Assembly: GCF_004117935.1 (NCBI RefSeq)
Contig: NZ_SDOY01000170.1
Location: forward strand, 62,001 to 126,000
DNA: 64,000 nucleotides
Reading direction: 5' to 3'
From: Streptomyces roseicoloratus
GTDB lineage: Bacteria > Actinomycetota > Actinomycetes > Streptomycetales > Streptomycetaceae
In this document: in pieces, positions 49,842-58,857 of the stretch
Position numbering within the stretch: the stretch's first letter is position 1
Layout: each line of letters begins with the position of its first letter
Notes under the pieces: model-generated
Told to the model about the DNA's origin: nothing
Database searches by the model: none
Seen by the model: only the letters and a program-made list of their open reading frames with translations
Made by a program: the position numbers and the translations under genes

Positions 49842-52478
49842 TCAGCTCGGCTCGTCCGACGGCTGAACAGGAGCGTTCTCGGCAGCCGCCGCCTCCCCGA
49901 GGGTGGCGTCCGAGGGCGCGTCGGCTGCGGCTGGACTGGCCGGGGGTGCGCCGGCCGCGGGAGTGCCAGCCGTGGGCGGGCCGGTCGCGGCGGCGTCGGC
50001 CGCGGCACTGCTCGCCTTCGCCTCGGCTGCCTCGGGGGCGCCTCGTAGGAGTTCCGTGAGGAGGCGGACGGCGCCGCGCTTGTGGAGGGGGTCGTTGCCG
50101 TTGCCGCATTTGGGGGACTGGATGCAGGACGGGCAGCCGGCGTCGCACTCGCAGGAGGCGATGGCCTCGCGGGTGGCGGTGAGCCAGGCGTGGGCGGTGT
50201 GGAAGGCGCGCTCGGCGAACCCGGCGCCGCCGGGGTGGCCGTCGTAGACGAAGACGGTCGGCAGCAGGGTGTCGGGATGGAGCGGGACGGAGACCCCGCC
50301 GATGTCCCAGCGGTCGCAGGTGGCGAACAGCGGCAGCATGCCGATGGAGGCGTGTTCGGCGGCGTGCAGGGCACCGCCGAGGATCTCCGGGTTGATCCGT
50401 GCGGCATCGAGCTGGTCCTCGGTGACCGTCCACCACACGGCCCGGGTGCGCAGGGTGCGGGGCGGCAGGTCGAGCTTGGTCTCGCCGAGCACCTCGCCGG
50501 TGATCAGACGGCGGCGGAGGAAGGAGACGACCTGGTTGGTGACCTCGACGGAGCCGTAGCAGAGGCGGCCGGCTCCCCAGGGGATCTCGGTGTCGGTCGA
50601 CAGGACGGAGATGGAGGTGGTGTCGCGGGCGGTGGTCGAGTAGGGCGGGTTCGCCTCCTCGACGAGGGCCACGGAGTCCTTCAGGTCGAGCTCGCGGACC
50701 AGATAGGTGCGGCCTTGGTGCAGGTGGACGGCGCCTTCGTGGACGGCCGCGTGGGAGGCGGCCTCGTCGACCGTGCCGAGCAGCCGCCCGGTTCCGGCCT
50801 CGACGATGCGTACCGGGCTGCCACCGCCGCCACGGATGTCGGTGAGGTCGGCGGCCCGCTCACGGCGGGTCCAGTACCAGCCGGTGGATCGGCGGCGCAG
50901 CAGGCCGGCGGACTCCAGCTGGGGCAGCAGTTCGGGCACGGCAGGGCCGAAGAGGGTCAGGTCGGTCTCGGCCAGGGGCAGCTCGGCCGCCGCGGCGCAC
51001 AGATGGGGGGCGAGGACGTAGGGATTGTCGGGATCGAGCACGGTGGACTCGACGGGCTGCTGGAAGATCGCCTCGGGGTGGTGGACCAGGAAGGTGTCCA
51101 GCGGGTCGTCGCGGGCGACGAGCACGGCGAGCGCGCCCTCGCCGGAGCGCCCGGCGCGGCCGGCCTGCTGCCACAGGGAGGCGCGGGTGCCCGGGTAGCC
51201 GGCGATCACGACGGCGTCCAGGCCGGAGACGTCCACGCCGAGCTCCAGGGCGGTCGTCGCGGCCAGGCCGAGGAGTTCGCCGGAGTGCAGGGCCCGCTCC
51301 AGGGCGCGCCGTTCCTCGGGCAGGTAGCCGCCCCGGTAGGCGGCGACCCGGCGGGCGAGGGTGCGGTCGACCTCGGCGAGGCGTTCCTGGGCGATCACCG
51401 AGATCAGTTCGGCGCCGCGCCGGGAGCGGACGAAGGCCACCGAGCGGACGCCCTGCACCGTGAGGTCGGTCAGCAGGTCGGCGGTCTCGGCGGTGGCGGT
51501 ACGGCGGACCGGGGCTCCCTGTTCGCCGTGGAGCTCGGTCAGCGGCGGCTCCCACAGGGCGAAGACCAGTTCGCCGCGCGGGGAGGCGTCGTCGGAGACC
51601 TCGGTGACCGGCAGGCCGGTGAGCCGGCCTGCGGCGCGGGCGGGGTCCGCGGAGGTGGCCGAGGCCAGCAGGAAGACGGGCTCGGAGCCGTAACGGGCGC
51701 AGATGCGGCGCAGCCGGCGCAGCACCTGGGCGACGTGGGATCCGAAGACGCCCCGGTAGGTGTGGCACTCGTCGACGACGACGTAGCGGAGGGAGCGCAG
51801 GAAGGAGGACCAGCGGGGGTGGGACGGGAGGATGCCCCGGTGGAGCATGTCGGGATTGGTGAGGACGTAGTTCGCGTACTGGCGGACCCACTCGCGCTCC
51901 TCGACCGGCGTGTCGCCGTCGTAGACGGCGGGGCGGATCCCGTTGCCGAGCGGGGCCGCGAGTTCGCGTACGGCGCGCCGCTGGTCGGCGGCGAGCGCCT
52001 TGGTCGGGGAGAGGTACAGGGCGGTGGCGCCGCGCCCGTTCGGGGCCTCGCTGCCGTCGAGGAGGGTGGAGAGGACGGGGGTGAGGTAGGCGAGGGACTT
52101 GCCCGAGGCCGTTCCGGTGGCGATCACCACTGAGGTGCCGTCGAGCGCGTGCTCGGCGGCCTCCGCCTGGTGGGCCCAGGGGTGCTCGATCCCGGCCTTC
52201 TCGACGGCCGCGATCACTTCCGCCCGGATGCGGTGCGGCCAGACGGCATGCCGGCCCGCACGGGCGGGCAGATGCTCCGTATGAGTGATGCGCGCTGCCC
52301 GGCTCTCGCCTCGCGAAAGCCGGTCGAGGACCTCGCCGGGAGAGGGGCGGCTGCCCGTGTCTCCGGCGGATCGGCTGGGGCGGTGATTCTTGGCCATCGG
52401 CACCGAGTGTGTCACCGGCGTGACGGACAATGCTCCCAAGGCGTCGTGCATGGCTGCCGGTAAGTGATTGAATGCCAT
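49842..52478 (-). CDS. DEAD/DEAH-box helicase with Zn-binding C-terminus, MrfA-like
   Basis: An 878-residue SF2 helicase. Motif I VVIATGTASGKSLAYL, motif Ia YLSPTKALAADQ, motif II VVVDECHTYRG (DECH), motif III LLASATSADP, motif VI region QQAGRAGRSGEGALAVLV. The C-terminal MZB-type cysteine cluster CECDAGCPSCIQSPKCGNGN binds zinc. The B. subtilis homologue MrfA excises mitomycin damage, and M. tuberculosis keeps the same gene beside its tad locus. The last 60 residues are Ala/Pro-rich. ATG 52478 is the longest start; a start at MAKNHRPSR is possible. Confidence 0.9.
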   Translation of the reverse strand: MAFNHLPAAMHDALGALSVTPVTHSVPMAKNHRPSRSAGDTGSRPSPGEVLDRLSRGESRAARITHTEHLPARAGRHAVWPHRIRAEVIAAVEKAGIEHPWAHQAEAAEHALDGTSVVIATGTASGKSLAYLTPVLSTLLDGSEAPNGRGATALYLSPTKALAADQRRAVRELAAPLGNGIRPAVYDGDTPVEEREWVRQYANYVLTNPDMLHRGILPSHPRWSSFLRSLRYVVVDECHTYRGVFGSHVAQVLRRLRRICARYGSEPVFLLASATSADPARAAGRLTGLPVTEVSDDASPRGELVFALWEPPLTELHGEQGAPVRRTATAETADLLTDLTVQGVRSVAFVRSRRGAELISVIAQERLAEVDRTLARRVAAYRGGYLPEERRALERALHSGELLGLAATTALELGVDVSGLDAVVIAGYPGTRASLWQQAGRAGRSGEGALAVLVARDDPLDTFLVHHPEAIFQQPVESTVLDPDNPYVLAPHLCAAAAELPLAETDLTLFGPAVPELLPQLESAGLLRRRSTGWYWTRRERAADLTDIRGGGGSPVRIVEAGTGRLLGTVDEAASHAAVHEGAVHLHQGRTYLVRELDLKDSVALVEEANPPYSTTARDTTSISVLSTDTEIPWGAGRLCYGSVEVTNQVVSFLRRRLITGEVLGETKLDLPPRTLRTRAVWWTVTEDQLDAARINPEILGGALHAAEHASIGMLPLFATCDRWDIGGVSVPLHPDTLLPTVFVYDGHPGGAGFAERAFHTAHAWLTATREAIASCECDAGCPSCIQSPKCGNGNDPLHKRGAVRLLTELLRGAPEAAEAKASSAAADAAATGPPTAGTPAAGAPPASPAAADAPSDATLGEAAAAENAPVQPSDEPS

Positions 52479-52558
52479 CGCGGCCGGCGATCCGTCCCGT
52501 GGCTCCGCCCGGGAGACCCCGAGGGACGGCCGCTCGATAGCTAGGTGCTGGAGGACCC

Positions 52559-52912
52559 GTGGACCTGTCTCTGTCGACTCGCACTGTGCCCGGCCCCAAT
52601 GGCGACCGTACGGTCGTCGAGGTCGGTGGCGAGATTGATGTGTATACCGCGCCCAAGCTGCGCGAGCAGTTGGTCGAGTTGGTGAACGACGGCAGCTACC
52701 ACCTGGTTGTCGACATGGAAGGCGTGGACTTCCTCGACTCGACCGGCCTCGGTGTGCTGGTGGGCGGTCTGAAGCGCGTGCGCGCGCATGAGGGATCGCT
52801 GCGACTGGTGTGCAACCAGGAGCGCATTCTCAAGATTTTCCGGATTACCGGCCTGACCAAGGTGTTCCCGATCCACACCTCGGTGGACGAGGCGGTCAGC
52901 GCGGCCGACTGA
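52559..52912 (+). CDS. bldG: anti-anti-sigma factor BldG
   Basis: A 117-residue STAS protein. It reads VVEVGGEIDVYTAPKLREQL, then the phosphorylation segment DMEGVDFLDSTGLGVLVGG, in which Ser in LDSTG is the conserved phosphosite (about 61), then LRLVCNQERILKIFRITGL. BldG switches sporulation and antibiotic genes by binding anti-sigma factors when unphosphorylated. GTG 52559 has GGAGG 4 nt upstream. Compared with the S. coelicolor protein as I recall it, there are about four extra residues (PGPN, before GDRTVVEV). It is co-transcribed with the anti-sigma gene 52 bp downstream. Confidence 0.93.
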   Translation: MDLSLSTRTVPGPNGDRTVVEVGGEIDVYTAPKLREQLVELVNDGSYHLVVDMEGVDFLDSTGLGVLVGGLKRVRAHEGSLRLVCNQERILKIFRITGLTKVFPIHTSVDEAVSAAD

Positions 52913-52964
52913 GGTCGCGCGCAGCCGTCACCCCGTTCAGCAGCCGAGAATCCAGGGGGATCAC

Positions 52965-53423
52965 ATGGCCACCGTTGAACTCCTCTTCAGTGCCCAGCCC
53001 GAGCACGTCCGTACGGCCCGTCTCGTGGCCGCCGCGGTGGCGCGGCGGGCCGGGGTCGACGAGGCGGTCCTCGACGAGGTCCGGCTCGCCGTCGGCGAGG
53101 CCTGTTCCCGTGCGGTCGGGCTGCACCGCAGCAACGGGGTGACCACCCCCGTCCGGGTCGTGCTGACCGAGGAGGAGAAGAGCTTCTCCATCGAGGTCGG
53201 CGACGAAGTGCCGGGCGCGGGTGTGGCGGCGGCCGATGCCGCCGGTGTGCCCGGCTCACGCGACGCGGCGCCGGCCGAGGACTTCGACGACGCCGACGGC
53301 GAGGACGAGATGGGTCTCGCGGTGATCCGCGGGCTCGTCGACGACGTGGAGGTGAGCGCCGGCGAGGACGGCGGCACCATCAGGATGAGCTGGCCCGCCA
53401 ACCCGGACGCCGTACTCGGCTGA
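52965..53423 (+). CDS. BldG-associated anti-sigma factor (HATPase family)
   Basis: A 152-residue GHKL-type kinase/anti-sigma protein. It has the N-box region LDEVRLAVGEACSRAVGLH, an acidic insert (EDFDDADGEDE), and the G1-like segment EMGLAVIRGLVDDVEVS followed by GGTIRMSW. In the N box the usual Asn is replaced by Ser, so kinase activity may be weak. The S. coelicolor counterpart (SCO3548) binds BldG. AGGGGGAT precedes ATG 52965. Confidence 0.85.
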   Translation: MATVELLFSAQPEHVRTARLVAAAVARRAGVDEAVLDEVRLAVGEACSRAVGLHRSNGVTTPVRVVLTEEEKSFSIEVGDEVPGAGVAAADAAGVPGSRDAAPAEDFDDADGEDEMGLAVIRGLVDDVEVSAGEDGGTIRMSWPANPDAVLG

Positions 53424-53803
53424 TCGCGGGACCGCCGCACCCGGCTGACGCCGCCGGGACCGCCGCGGGACCACGAAGCCGGGCGGGGCACACAGCCCCG
53501 GGCAGGAATGCCGCCGGGGCCACGCGGCCTCGGTCATGGACGCCGCCGCGGCACACCGCCCCGCTGGCGCGAACAGTCGCGCTCCCGGAGCGCTGCATGC
53601 GAGAACGTGAGAAGAGGCCCTGCCCCGCAGGGCCTCTTCTCATTCCCCGGACCCGGAATCGATCACGAATGCTTTGGGCCCATTACCGCATTCGGCCTCA
53701 CTTGTGAGGTATTCGGGAATTACCATTGCGGCGCCCTGTTTTGATCAGGTTTCCCTCCTTACAATCCGGCTTGTCTTGACCCCTCGACGTCAAGGAGGAC
53801 GGA
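53424..53803. other. 380-bp spacer with terminator and hppA promoter region
   Basis: The left part is GC-rich with CCGCCGGGACCGCC-type repeats and no gene. The terminator at 53609-53641 ends the bldG transcript. The right part (about 53660-53790) is AT-rich, with TTTTGATCAGG, and should hold the hppA promoter; AAGGAGG precedes the hppA start. Confidence 0.65.
53609..53641 (+). terminator. bldG operon terminator
   Basis: GAGAAGAGGCCCTGC pairs perfectly with GCAGGGCCTCTTCTC around a CCC loop. Confidence 0.9.
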
Positions 53804-56158
53804 ATGGCGGGTCTAGCAGCCGCGGTGCTCACCGAGGAGAACCGCGTGATCGTGATCGTCGTCGCGGCCGTCGCGCTCGCGGCGCTGGTCGTGGCACAGC
53901 TCCTCGTCCGGCAGGTCCTCGCGGCCGGCGAGGGTACGGAGAAGATGCGGAGTATCGCGGCCGCCGTCCAGGAAGGCGCGAACGCCTACCTCGCCCGGCA
54001 GCTGCGCACCCTCGGTGTCTTCGCCGTCGTCGTGTTCTTCCTGCTGTTCCTGCTGCCGGCCGACAACTGGTCGCAGCGGGCCGGACGCTCGCTGTTCTTC
54101 CTGGTGGGCGCGCTTTTCTCGGCGGTCACCGGATATGTGGGAATGCGGCTCGCCGTACGCGCGAACGTCCGGGTGGCCGCGGCGGCCCGGGAGGCCACTC
54201 CGGCCGAGGGCGAGCCGGCGAAGGACCTGACCTCGGTCGCCCACAAGGCGATGAAGATCGCCTTCCGCACCGGCGGTGTGGTCGGCATGTTCACCGTGGG
54301 GCTCGGCCTGCTCGGCGCCTCCTGCGTGGTCCTCGTCTACGCCGCCGACGCGCCCAAGGTCCTGGAGGGATTCGGGCTCGGCGCCGCCCTCATCGCCATG
54401 TTCATGAGGGTCGGCGGCGGCATCTTCACCAAGGCCGCCGACGTCGGCGCGGACCTCGTCGGCAAGGTCGAGCAGGGCATCCCCGAGGACGACCCGCGCA
54501 ACGCCGCCACCATCGCCGACAACGTGGGCGACAACGTCGGCGACTGCGCCGGCATGGCCGCCGACCTCTTCGAGTCGTACGCCGTGACGCTGGTCGCCGC
54601 GCTGATCCTCGGCAAGGCCGCGTTCGGCGACCTCGGTCTCGCCTTCCCGCTGATGGTGCCGGCGATCGGCGTGGTCACCGCGATGATCGGCATCCTCGCG
54701 GTGGCTCCGCGGCGCGCCGACCGCAGCGGGATGACCGCCATCAACCGCGGCTTCTTCCTGTCCGCGGTGATCTCGCTGGCGCTCGTCGCCGTCGTCGCCT
54801 TCGCCTACCTCCCGTCCTCCTACGCCGGACTCGAGGGCGTCACCGAGCCCGGCATCGCCCGGCACGACGGCGACCCCCGGGTGCTCGCGCTCGTCGCGGT
54901 CGCCATCGGCATCGTGCTCGCCGCGCTCATCCAGCAGCTCACCGGCTACTTCACCGAGACCGGACGGCGCCCGGTCCGCGACATCGGCAAGTCCTCGCTG
55001 ACCGGTCCCGCCACCGTCGTCCTCGCGGGCATCTCCATCGGCCTGGAGTCGGCCGTCTACACGGCGCTGCTGATCGGTCTCGCCGTCTACGGGGCCTTCC
55101 TGCTCGGCGGCGCCTCGATCATGCTCGCGCTGTTCGCGGTCGCCCTCGCCGGTACCGGGCTGCTCACCACCGTCGGCGTGATCGTCGCCATGGACACCTT
55201 CGGTCCGGTCTCCGACAACGCCCAGGGCATCGCCGAGATGTCCGGCGACGTGCAGGGCGCCGGCGCGCAGGTGCTGACCGACCTCGACGCCGTCGGCAAC
55301 ACCACGAAGGCGATCACCAAGGGCATCGCGATCGCCACCGCCGTCCTCGCGGCGTCGGCGCTGTTCGGTTCCTACCGGGACGCCATCGCGACCGCCGTCG
55401 CCGACGTCGGGGCGAAGGCGGGCGACATGAACCTCTCCATGGACATCTCGCAGCCCAACAACCTCTTCGGCATGGTGCTCGGCGCCGCCGTCGTGTTCCT
55501 CTTCTCCGGACTCGCGATCAACGCCGTGTCCCGGTCGGCCGGTGCCGTGGTGTACGAGGTGCGGCGGCAGTTCCGCGAGCACCCCGGGATCATGGACTAC
55601 AGCGAGAAGCCCGAGTACGGACGGGTCGTCGACATCTGCACCAAGGACGCCCTGCGCGAGCTCGCCACGCCCGGACTGCTCGCCGTGATGGCGCCGATCG
55701 CGGTCGGCTTCACCCTCGGTGTCGGCGCGCTCGGCGCGTATCTCGCGGGCGCCATCGGCACGGGCGCGCTGATGGCCGTGTTCCTCGCCAACTCCGGCGG
55801 AGCCTGGGACAACGCGAAGAAACTGGTCGAGGACGGCCATCACGGCGGCAAGGGCAGCGACGCCCACGCCGCGACGGTGATCGGCGACACCGTCGGCGAT
55901 CCGTTCAAGGACACCGCCGGGCCGTCCATCAACCCGCTCCTGAAGGTCATGAACCTGGTGGCGCTGCTGATCGCCCCCGCCGTTGTGCAATTCGCCTACG
56001 GGGACGACGCCAACCCCTGGCTGCGGGCGCTGGTCGCGCTGTCGGCGTTCGTCGTCATCGTGGTGGCCGTACGGGTCTCCAAGCGGCGGTCCGTGACGGT
56101 CGGGGAGGACGCGGCGGAGCGGAACGGCTCCTCGCAGGACGCCGCCGTCACGCCGTAG
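53804..56158 (+). CDS. hppA: membrane-bound proton-pumping pyrophosphatase
   Basis: A 784-residue protein with about 16 membrane helices. The pyrophosphate site shows TKAADVGADLVGKVEQGIPE and DNVGDNVGDCAGMAADLFESY, and later NSGGAWDNAKK and DTVGDPFKDTAGPS. In GNTTKAITKG the first Lys is the mark of the potassium-independent subfamily. It couples pyrophosphate hydrolysis to proton export across the cytoplasmic membrane. The start has a strong AAGGAGG. It is transcribed alone. Confidence 0.96.
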   Translation: MAGLAAAVLTEENRVIVIVVAAVALAALVVAQLLVRQVLAAGEGTEKMRSIAAAVQEGANAYLARQLRTLGVFAVVVFFLLFLLPADNWSQRAGRSLFFLVGALFSAVTGYVGMRLAVRANVRVAAAAREATPAEGEPAKDLTSVAHKAMKIAFRTGGVVGMFTVGLGLLGASCVVLVYAADAPKVLEGFGLGAALIAMFMRVGGGIFTKAADVGADLVGKVEQGIPEDDPRNAATIADNVGDNVGDCAGMAADLFESYAVTLVAALILGKAAFGDLGLAFPLMVPAIGVVTAMIGILAVAPRRADRSGMTAINRGFFLSAVISLALVAVVAFAYLPSSYAGLEGVTEPGIARHDGDPRVLALVAVAIGIVLAALIQQLTGYFTETGRRPVRDIGKSSLTGPATVVLAGISIGLESAVYTALLIGLAVYGAFLLGGASIMLALFAVALAGTGLLTTVGVIVAMDTFGPVSDNAQGIAEMSGDVQGAGAQVLTDLDAVGNTTKAITKGIAIATAVLAASALFGSYRDAIATAVADVGAKAGDMNLSMDISQPNNLFGMVLGAAVVFLFSGLAINAVSRSAGAVVYEVRRQFREHPGIMDYSEKPEYGRVVDICTKDALRELATPGLLAVMAPIAVGFTLGVGALGAYLAGAIGTGALMAVFLANSGGAWDNAKKLVEDGHHGGKGSDAHAATVIGDTVGDPFKDTAGPSINPLLKVMNLVALLIAPAVVQFAYGDDANPWLRALVALSAFVVIVVAVRVSKRRSVTVGEDAAERNGSSQDAAVTP

Positions 56159-56197
56159 CGGAGCCCCGGAAGCGGTTGGTGAGGACCCGTCATCATG

Positions 56198-56233
56198 GGG
56201 GCGGACGGCACGTTCTGACGTGACGTCCGCCCC
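56198..56233 (+). terminator. hppA terminator
   Basis: GGGGCGGACG and CGTCCGCCCC arms flank a 16-nt loop, 39 bp after the hppA stop. Confidence 0.75.
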
Positions 56234-56347
56234 TGTCTCCTTGGTTCAAACGGCTGCAATATCGGATGAATCGGTCCCACGATCGGTGGATGTCCTCCGT
56301 GCGACGTGTATGTTCCGGGGCCGAGAGCCTTGGAAGGGACCGATCCG

Positions 56348-57022
56348 GTGAACAAGAAGCTTGCGGCCGCACTGTCCGGCGGCGCGGTACTGGTGCTCGT
56401 GCTGTCCGGTTGCAGCGACGAGGGCGACAAGGTCAACGACTGGGCCAAGACGTTCTGCGACCAGGCACAGCCGCAGATCCAGAAGCGGGCCAACGCCAAC
56501 CAGCTGATCATCTCCACGGCGGCCGACAGCAAGCCCGAGGCGATCAAGGCGGCCGACTCGAAGGCCTTCCAGGACATCGCCGACGCCGACCGGGCCCTCG
56601 CCAAGGCCGTCGAGAGCGCCGGGGTGCCGCCGGTCGACAACGGCGAGAAGGTCCAGCAGGACGCCATCAAGGAGCTCAACGCCACGGCCACGGCCTACGA
56701 CGGCCTGAAGAAGCAGGTGGACGCGCTCGACACGTCGAACCAGCAGAAGTTCGCGGACGGCCTGAAGGTCGTCTCCGACAACCTGGCGAAGATCCAGAAC
56801 ATGGACCAGGACGCCGTCGCCAAGCTCCAGGCCGGCGAGCTCGGCCAGGCCATGGCCAAGCAGCCCGGCTGCCAGACGCCCAAGGCGTCGGTGCCGCCGA
56901 GCGCGTCCCCGAAGGCCGGCGCCCCGGCGACCGGCTCTGCCGCGCCCTCCGCCAAGCCCGCGGACAAGCCCGCCGACAAGCCCTCCGACAAGTCCTCCGC
57001 CACGGCCAAGAGCGAGGAGTAG
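56348..57022 (+). CDS. small secreted lipoprotein of unknown function
   Basis: A 224-residue protein. The signal NKKLAAALSGGAVLVLVLSGC ends in a lipobox with Cys about 21. A helical domain follows (KVNDWAKTFCDQAQPQIQKR to ELGQAMAKQPGCQTP) with two further Cys that may pair. The last 40 residues are Pro/Lys/Ser/Ala-rich, with DKPADKPSDKSS repeats, typical of a wall-spanning tail. GTG 56348 has AAGGGA upstream. I do not recognise a functional family. Confidence 0.82.
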   Translation: MNKKLAAALSGGAVLVLVLSGCSDEGDKVNDWAKTFCDQAQPQIQKRANANQLIISTAADSKPEAIKAADSKAFQDIADADRALAKAVESAGVPPVDNGEKVQQDAIKELNATATAYDGLKKQVDALDTSNQQKFADGLKVVSDNLAKIQNMDQDAVAKLQAGELGQAMAKQPGCQTPKASVPPSASPKAGAPATGSAAPSAKPADKPADKPSDKSSATAKSEE

Positions 57023-57037
57023 GCGCCACGACGCCAC

Positions 57038-57059
57038 GGCGCCACGGCGCTGTGGCGCC
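57038..57059 (+). terminator. hairpin after the lipoprotein gene
   Basis: GGCGCCAC and GTGGCGCC pair around GGCGCT, 16 nt after the stop, in a patch of GGCGCCACG repeats. Confidence 0.6.
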
Positions 57060-57318
57060 GCGACGAAGCACGATGCGGGCGAGGCCCGTCCGGTCCCAGC
57101 CCGCGCCCCCGGACGGGCCTCGCTCGTTCCCGGTCGGGGCTCCCCAGGCCCGTCCGGACCGGCCCGGCCCCGCCGGCGCCCACCCCGGCCGGCCCGGCCC
57201 GCGCGCACCCCGCCCCCGCCCGTCCGGACCGGCCCCCGCCGCCTCCTCCCGGCGGGCGGACGCGGCGTGGTGACGTCGATGGCTGCCGTTGTCGGTGGCG
57301 GCCGTCACAATGGGGCAC

Positions 57319-58857
57319 GTGAGTACGACCAGCACGTCCCCCAGCCTTCCGGTGCCCACGCACGCCGCCCGACTGCGCGAGGCCCTGCTCGCCGCCGACT
57401 TCACCGCCGACGGTCTGCTCGACCTGCTCGGCGCCCAGGCCTACGCCGCCCTCGCCCGCAGCGAGACCGTGCCCGCGCTGCGGGCCACCCGCGGGGACTC
57501 CCCGCTGGAGACCCTCGTCCGTCTCTTCCTGCTCCAGAGCGGCGTCGAGCAGGAGCGGGCCGCCGCCGCGCTGCCTCTGGAGGAGGCGCTGGCCGACGGC
57601 TGGCTGGTCCGTGAGGACGGCGCCGTGCACGCCACGGTCGACGTCCGGCCGTACGGCGGACCGGACGGTGAGGACTGGTTCATCGTCTCCGACCTCGGCT
57701 GCGCCGTCGGCGGCGCGGGCGGCATCGGGAAGAAGGACGAAGGGGTCGTCCTCGGCGTCGGCGGGGCCTCCACCACCCTCGCCGGCATCACCGTCCGCAC
57801 CCCGGTCGCCACCGCGCTGGACCTCGGCACCGGTTCCGGCATCCAGGCGCTGCACGCCGCACAGCACGCCACCCTGGTCACCGCCACCGACCTCAACCCG
57901 CGCGCCCTCGACTTCACCCGGCTCACCCTCGCCCTCTCCGGGGCCCGAGGCGCCGAGCTGCTGCGGGGCTCCCTGTTCGAGCCCGTCGACGGCGACACGT
58001 ACGACCTGATCGTCTCCAACCCGCCGTTCGTGATCTCGCCCGGCGCGGGACTGACCTACCGGGACGGCGGCATGACGGGTGACGACCTGTGCCGCACCCT
58101 CGTGCAGCAGGCCGGCGACCGGCTCAACGACGGCGGATACGCGCAGTTCCTCGCCAACTGGCAGCACGTCGACGGCGAGGAGTGGCAGGACCGGCTCCGC
58201 TCCTGGGTTCCGGCCGGCTGCGACGCCTGGATCGTGCAGCGCGAGGTCCAGGACGTCACCCAGTACACCGAGCTGTGGCTGCGCGACAGCGGGGAGCACC
58301 GCGGTGACCCGGAGGAGTACCGCCGGGCGTACGGACGCTGGCTCGACGAGTTCGAGGCCGGCAAGACCAAGGCCATCGGCTTCGGCTGGATCACCCTCCG
58401 CAAGAACGCGGCCGTCGCCTCGGGCCGGATCGAGCCCTCGATCGTCGTCGAGGAGTGGCCGCATCCCGTCGAGCAGCCGCTCGGCGACACCGTCCGGGCC
58501 CACTTCGAGCGCCAGGACTACCTCCGCGGCCGTGACGACGCGGCGCTGCTCGCCGACAGCTTCGTGCTCGCGCCGGAGGTCGTGCAGGAGCAGGTCGGCC
58601 TGCCGGGCGCCGAGGACCCGGAGCACGTCCTGCTGCGGCAGAACCGGGGCATGCGCCGCGCCACCCGCGTCGACCACGTCGCCGCCGGGTTCGCGGGCGT
58701 GTGCGACGGCACCCTCAGCGCCGGCCGGATCCTCGACGCGATCGGCCAGCTCACCGGCGAGGACCCGGTCATGCTGCGGGACCGCACCCCGCAGGCCATC
58801 CGGCTCCTGGTCGAGGAGGGCTTCCTGCTGCCCGCGACGGGAGAGGAGACCGCTTGA
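57319..58857 (+). CDS. SAM-dependent methyltransferase of the small-methyltransferase (MTS) type
   Basis: A 512-residue protein. An N-terminal winged-helix-like region (about 1-100) precedes the methyltransferase domain with ALDLGTGSGIQALHAAQH (SAM motif I) and YDLIVSNPPFVISPG, the (N/D)PP(F/Y) motif of N-methyltransferases acting on amino groups of nucleobases or glutamine. A long C-terminal part (about 290-512) is specific to this actinobacterial family. The target is probably rRNA or tRNA, but this is inference. GTG 57319 follows CACAAT by 7 nt. The stop overlaps the next gene by TTGA. Confidence 0.85.
   Translation: MSTTSTSPSLPVPTHAARLREALLAADFTADGLLDLLGAQAYAALARSETVPALRATRGDSPLETLVRLFLLQSGVEQERAAAALPLEEALADGWLVREDGAVHATVDVRPYGGPDGEDWFIVSDLGCAVGGAGGIGKKDEGVVLGVGGASTTLAGITVRTPVATALDLGTGSGIQALHAAQHATLVTATDLNPRALDFTRLTLALSGARGAELLRGSLFEPVDGDTYDLIVSNPPFVISPGAGLTYRDGGMTGDDLCRTLVQQAGDRLNDGGYAQFLANWQHVDGEEWQDRLRSWVPAGCDAWIVQREVQDVTQYTELWLRDSGEHRGDPEEYRRAYGRWLDEFEAGKTKAIGFGWITLRKNAAVASGRIEPSIVVEEWPHPVEQPLGDTVRAHFERQDYLRGRDDAALLADSFVLAPEVVQEQVGLPGAEDPEHVLLRQNRGMRRATRVDHVAAGFAGVCDGTLSAGRILDAIGQLTGEDPVMLRDRTPQAIRLLVEEGFLLPATGEETA

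Noticed and set aside
53813..55990. Long Asp/Gly/His-rich minus-strand frame opposite hppA
   Set aside because: Typical GC-rich antisense shadow; hppA carries all family motifs on the plus strand.
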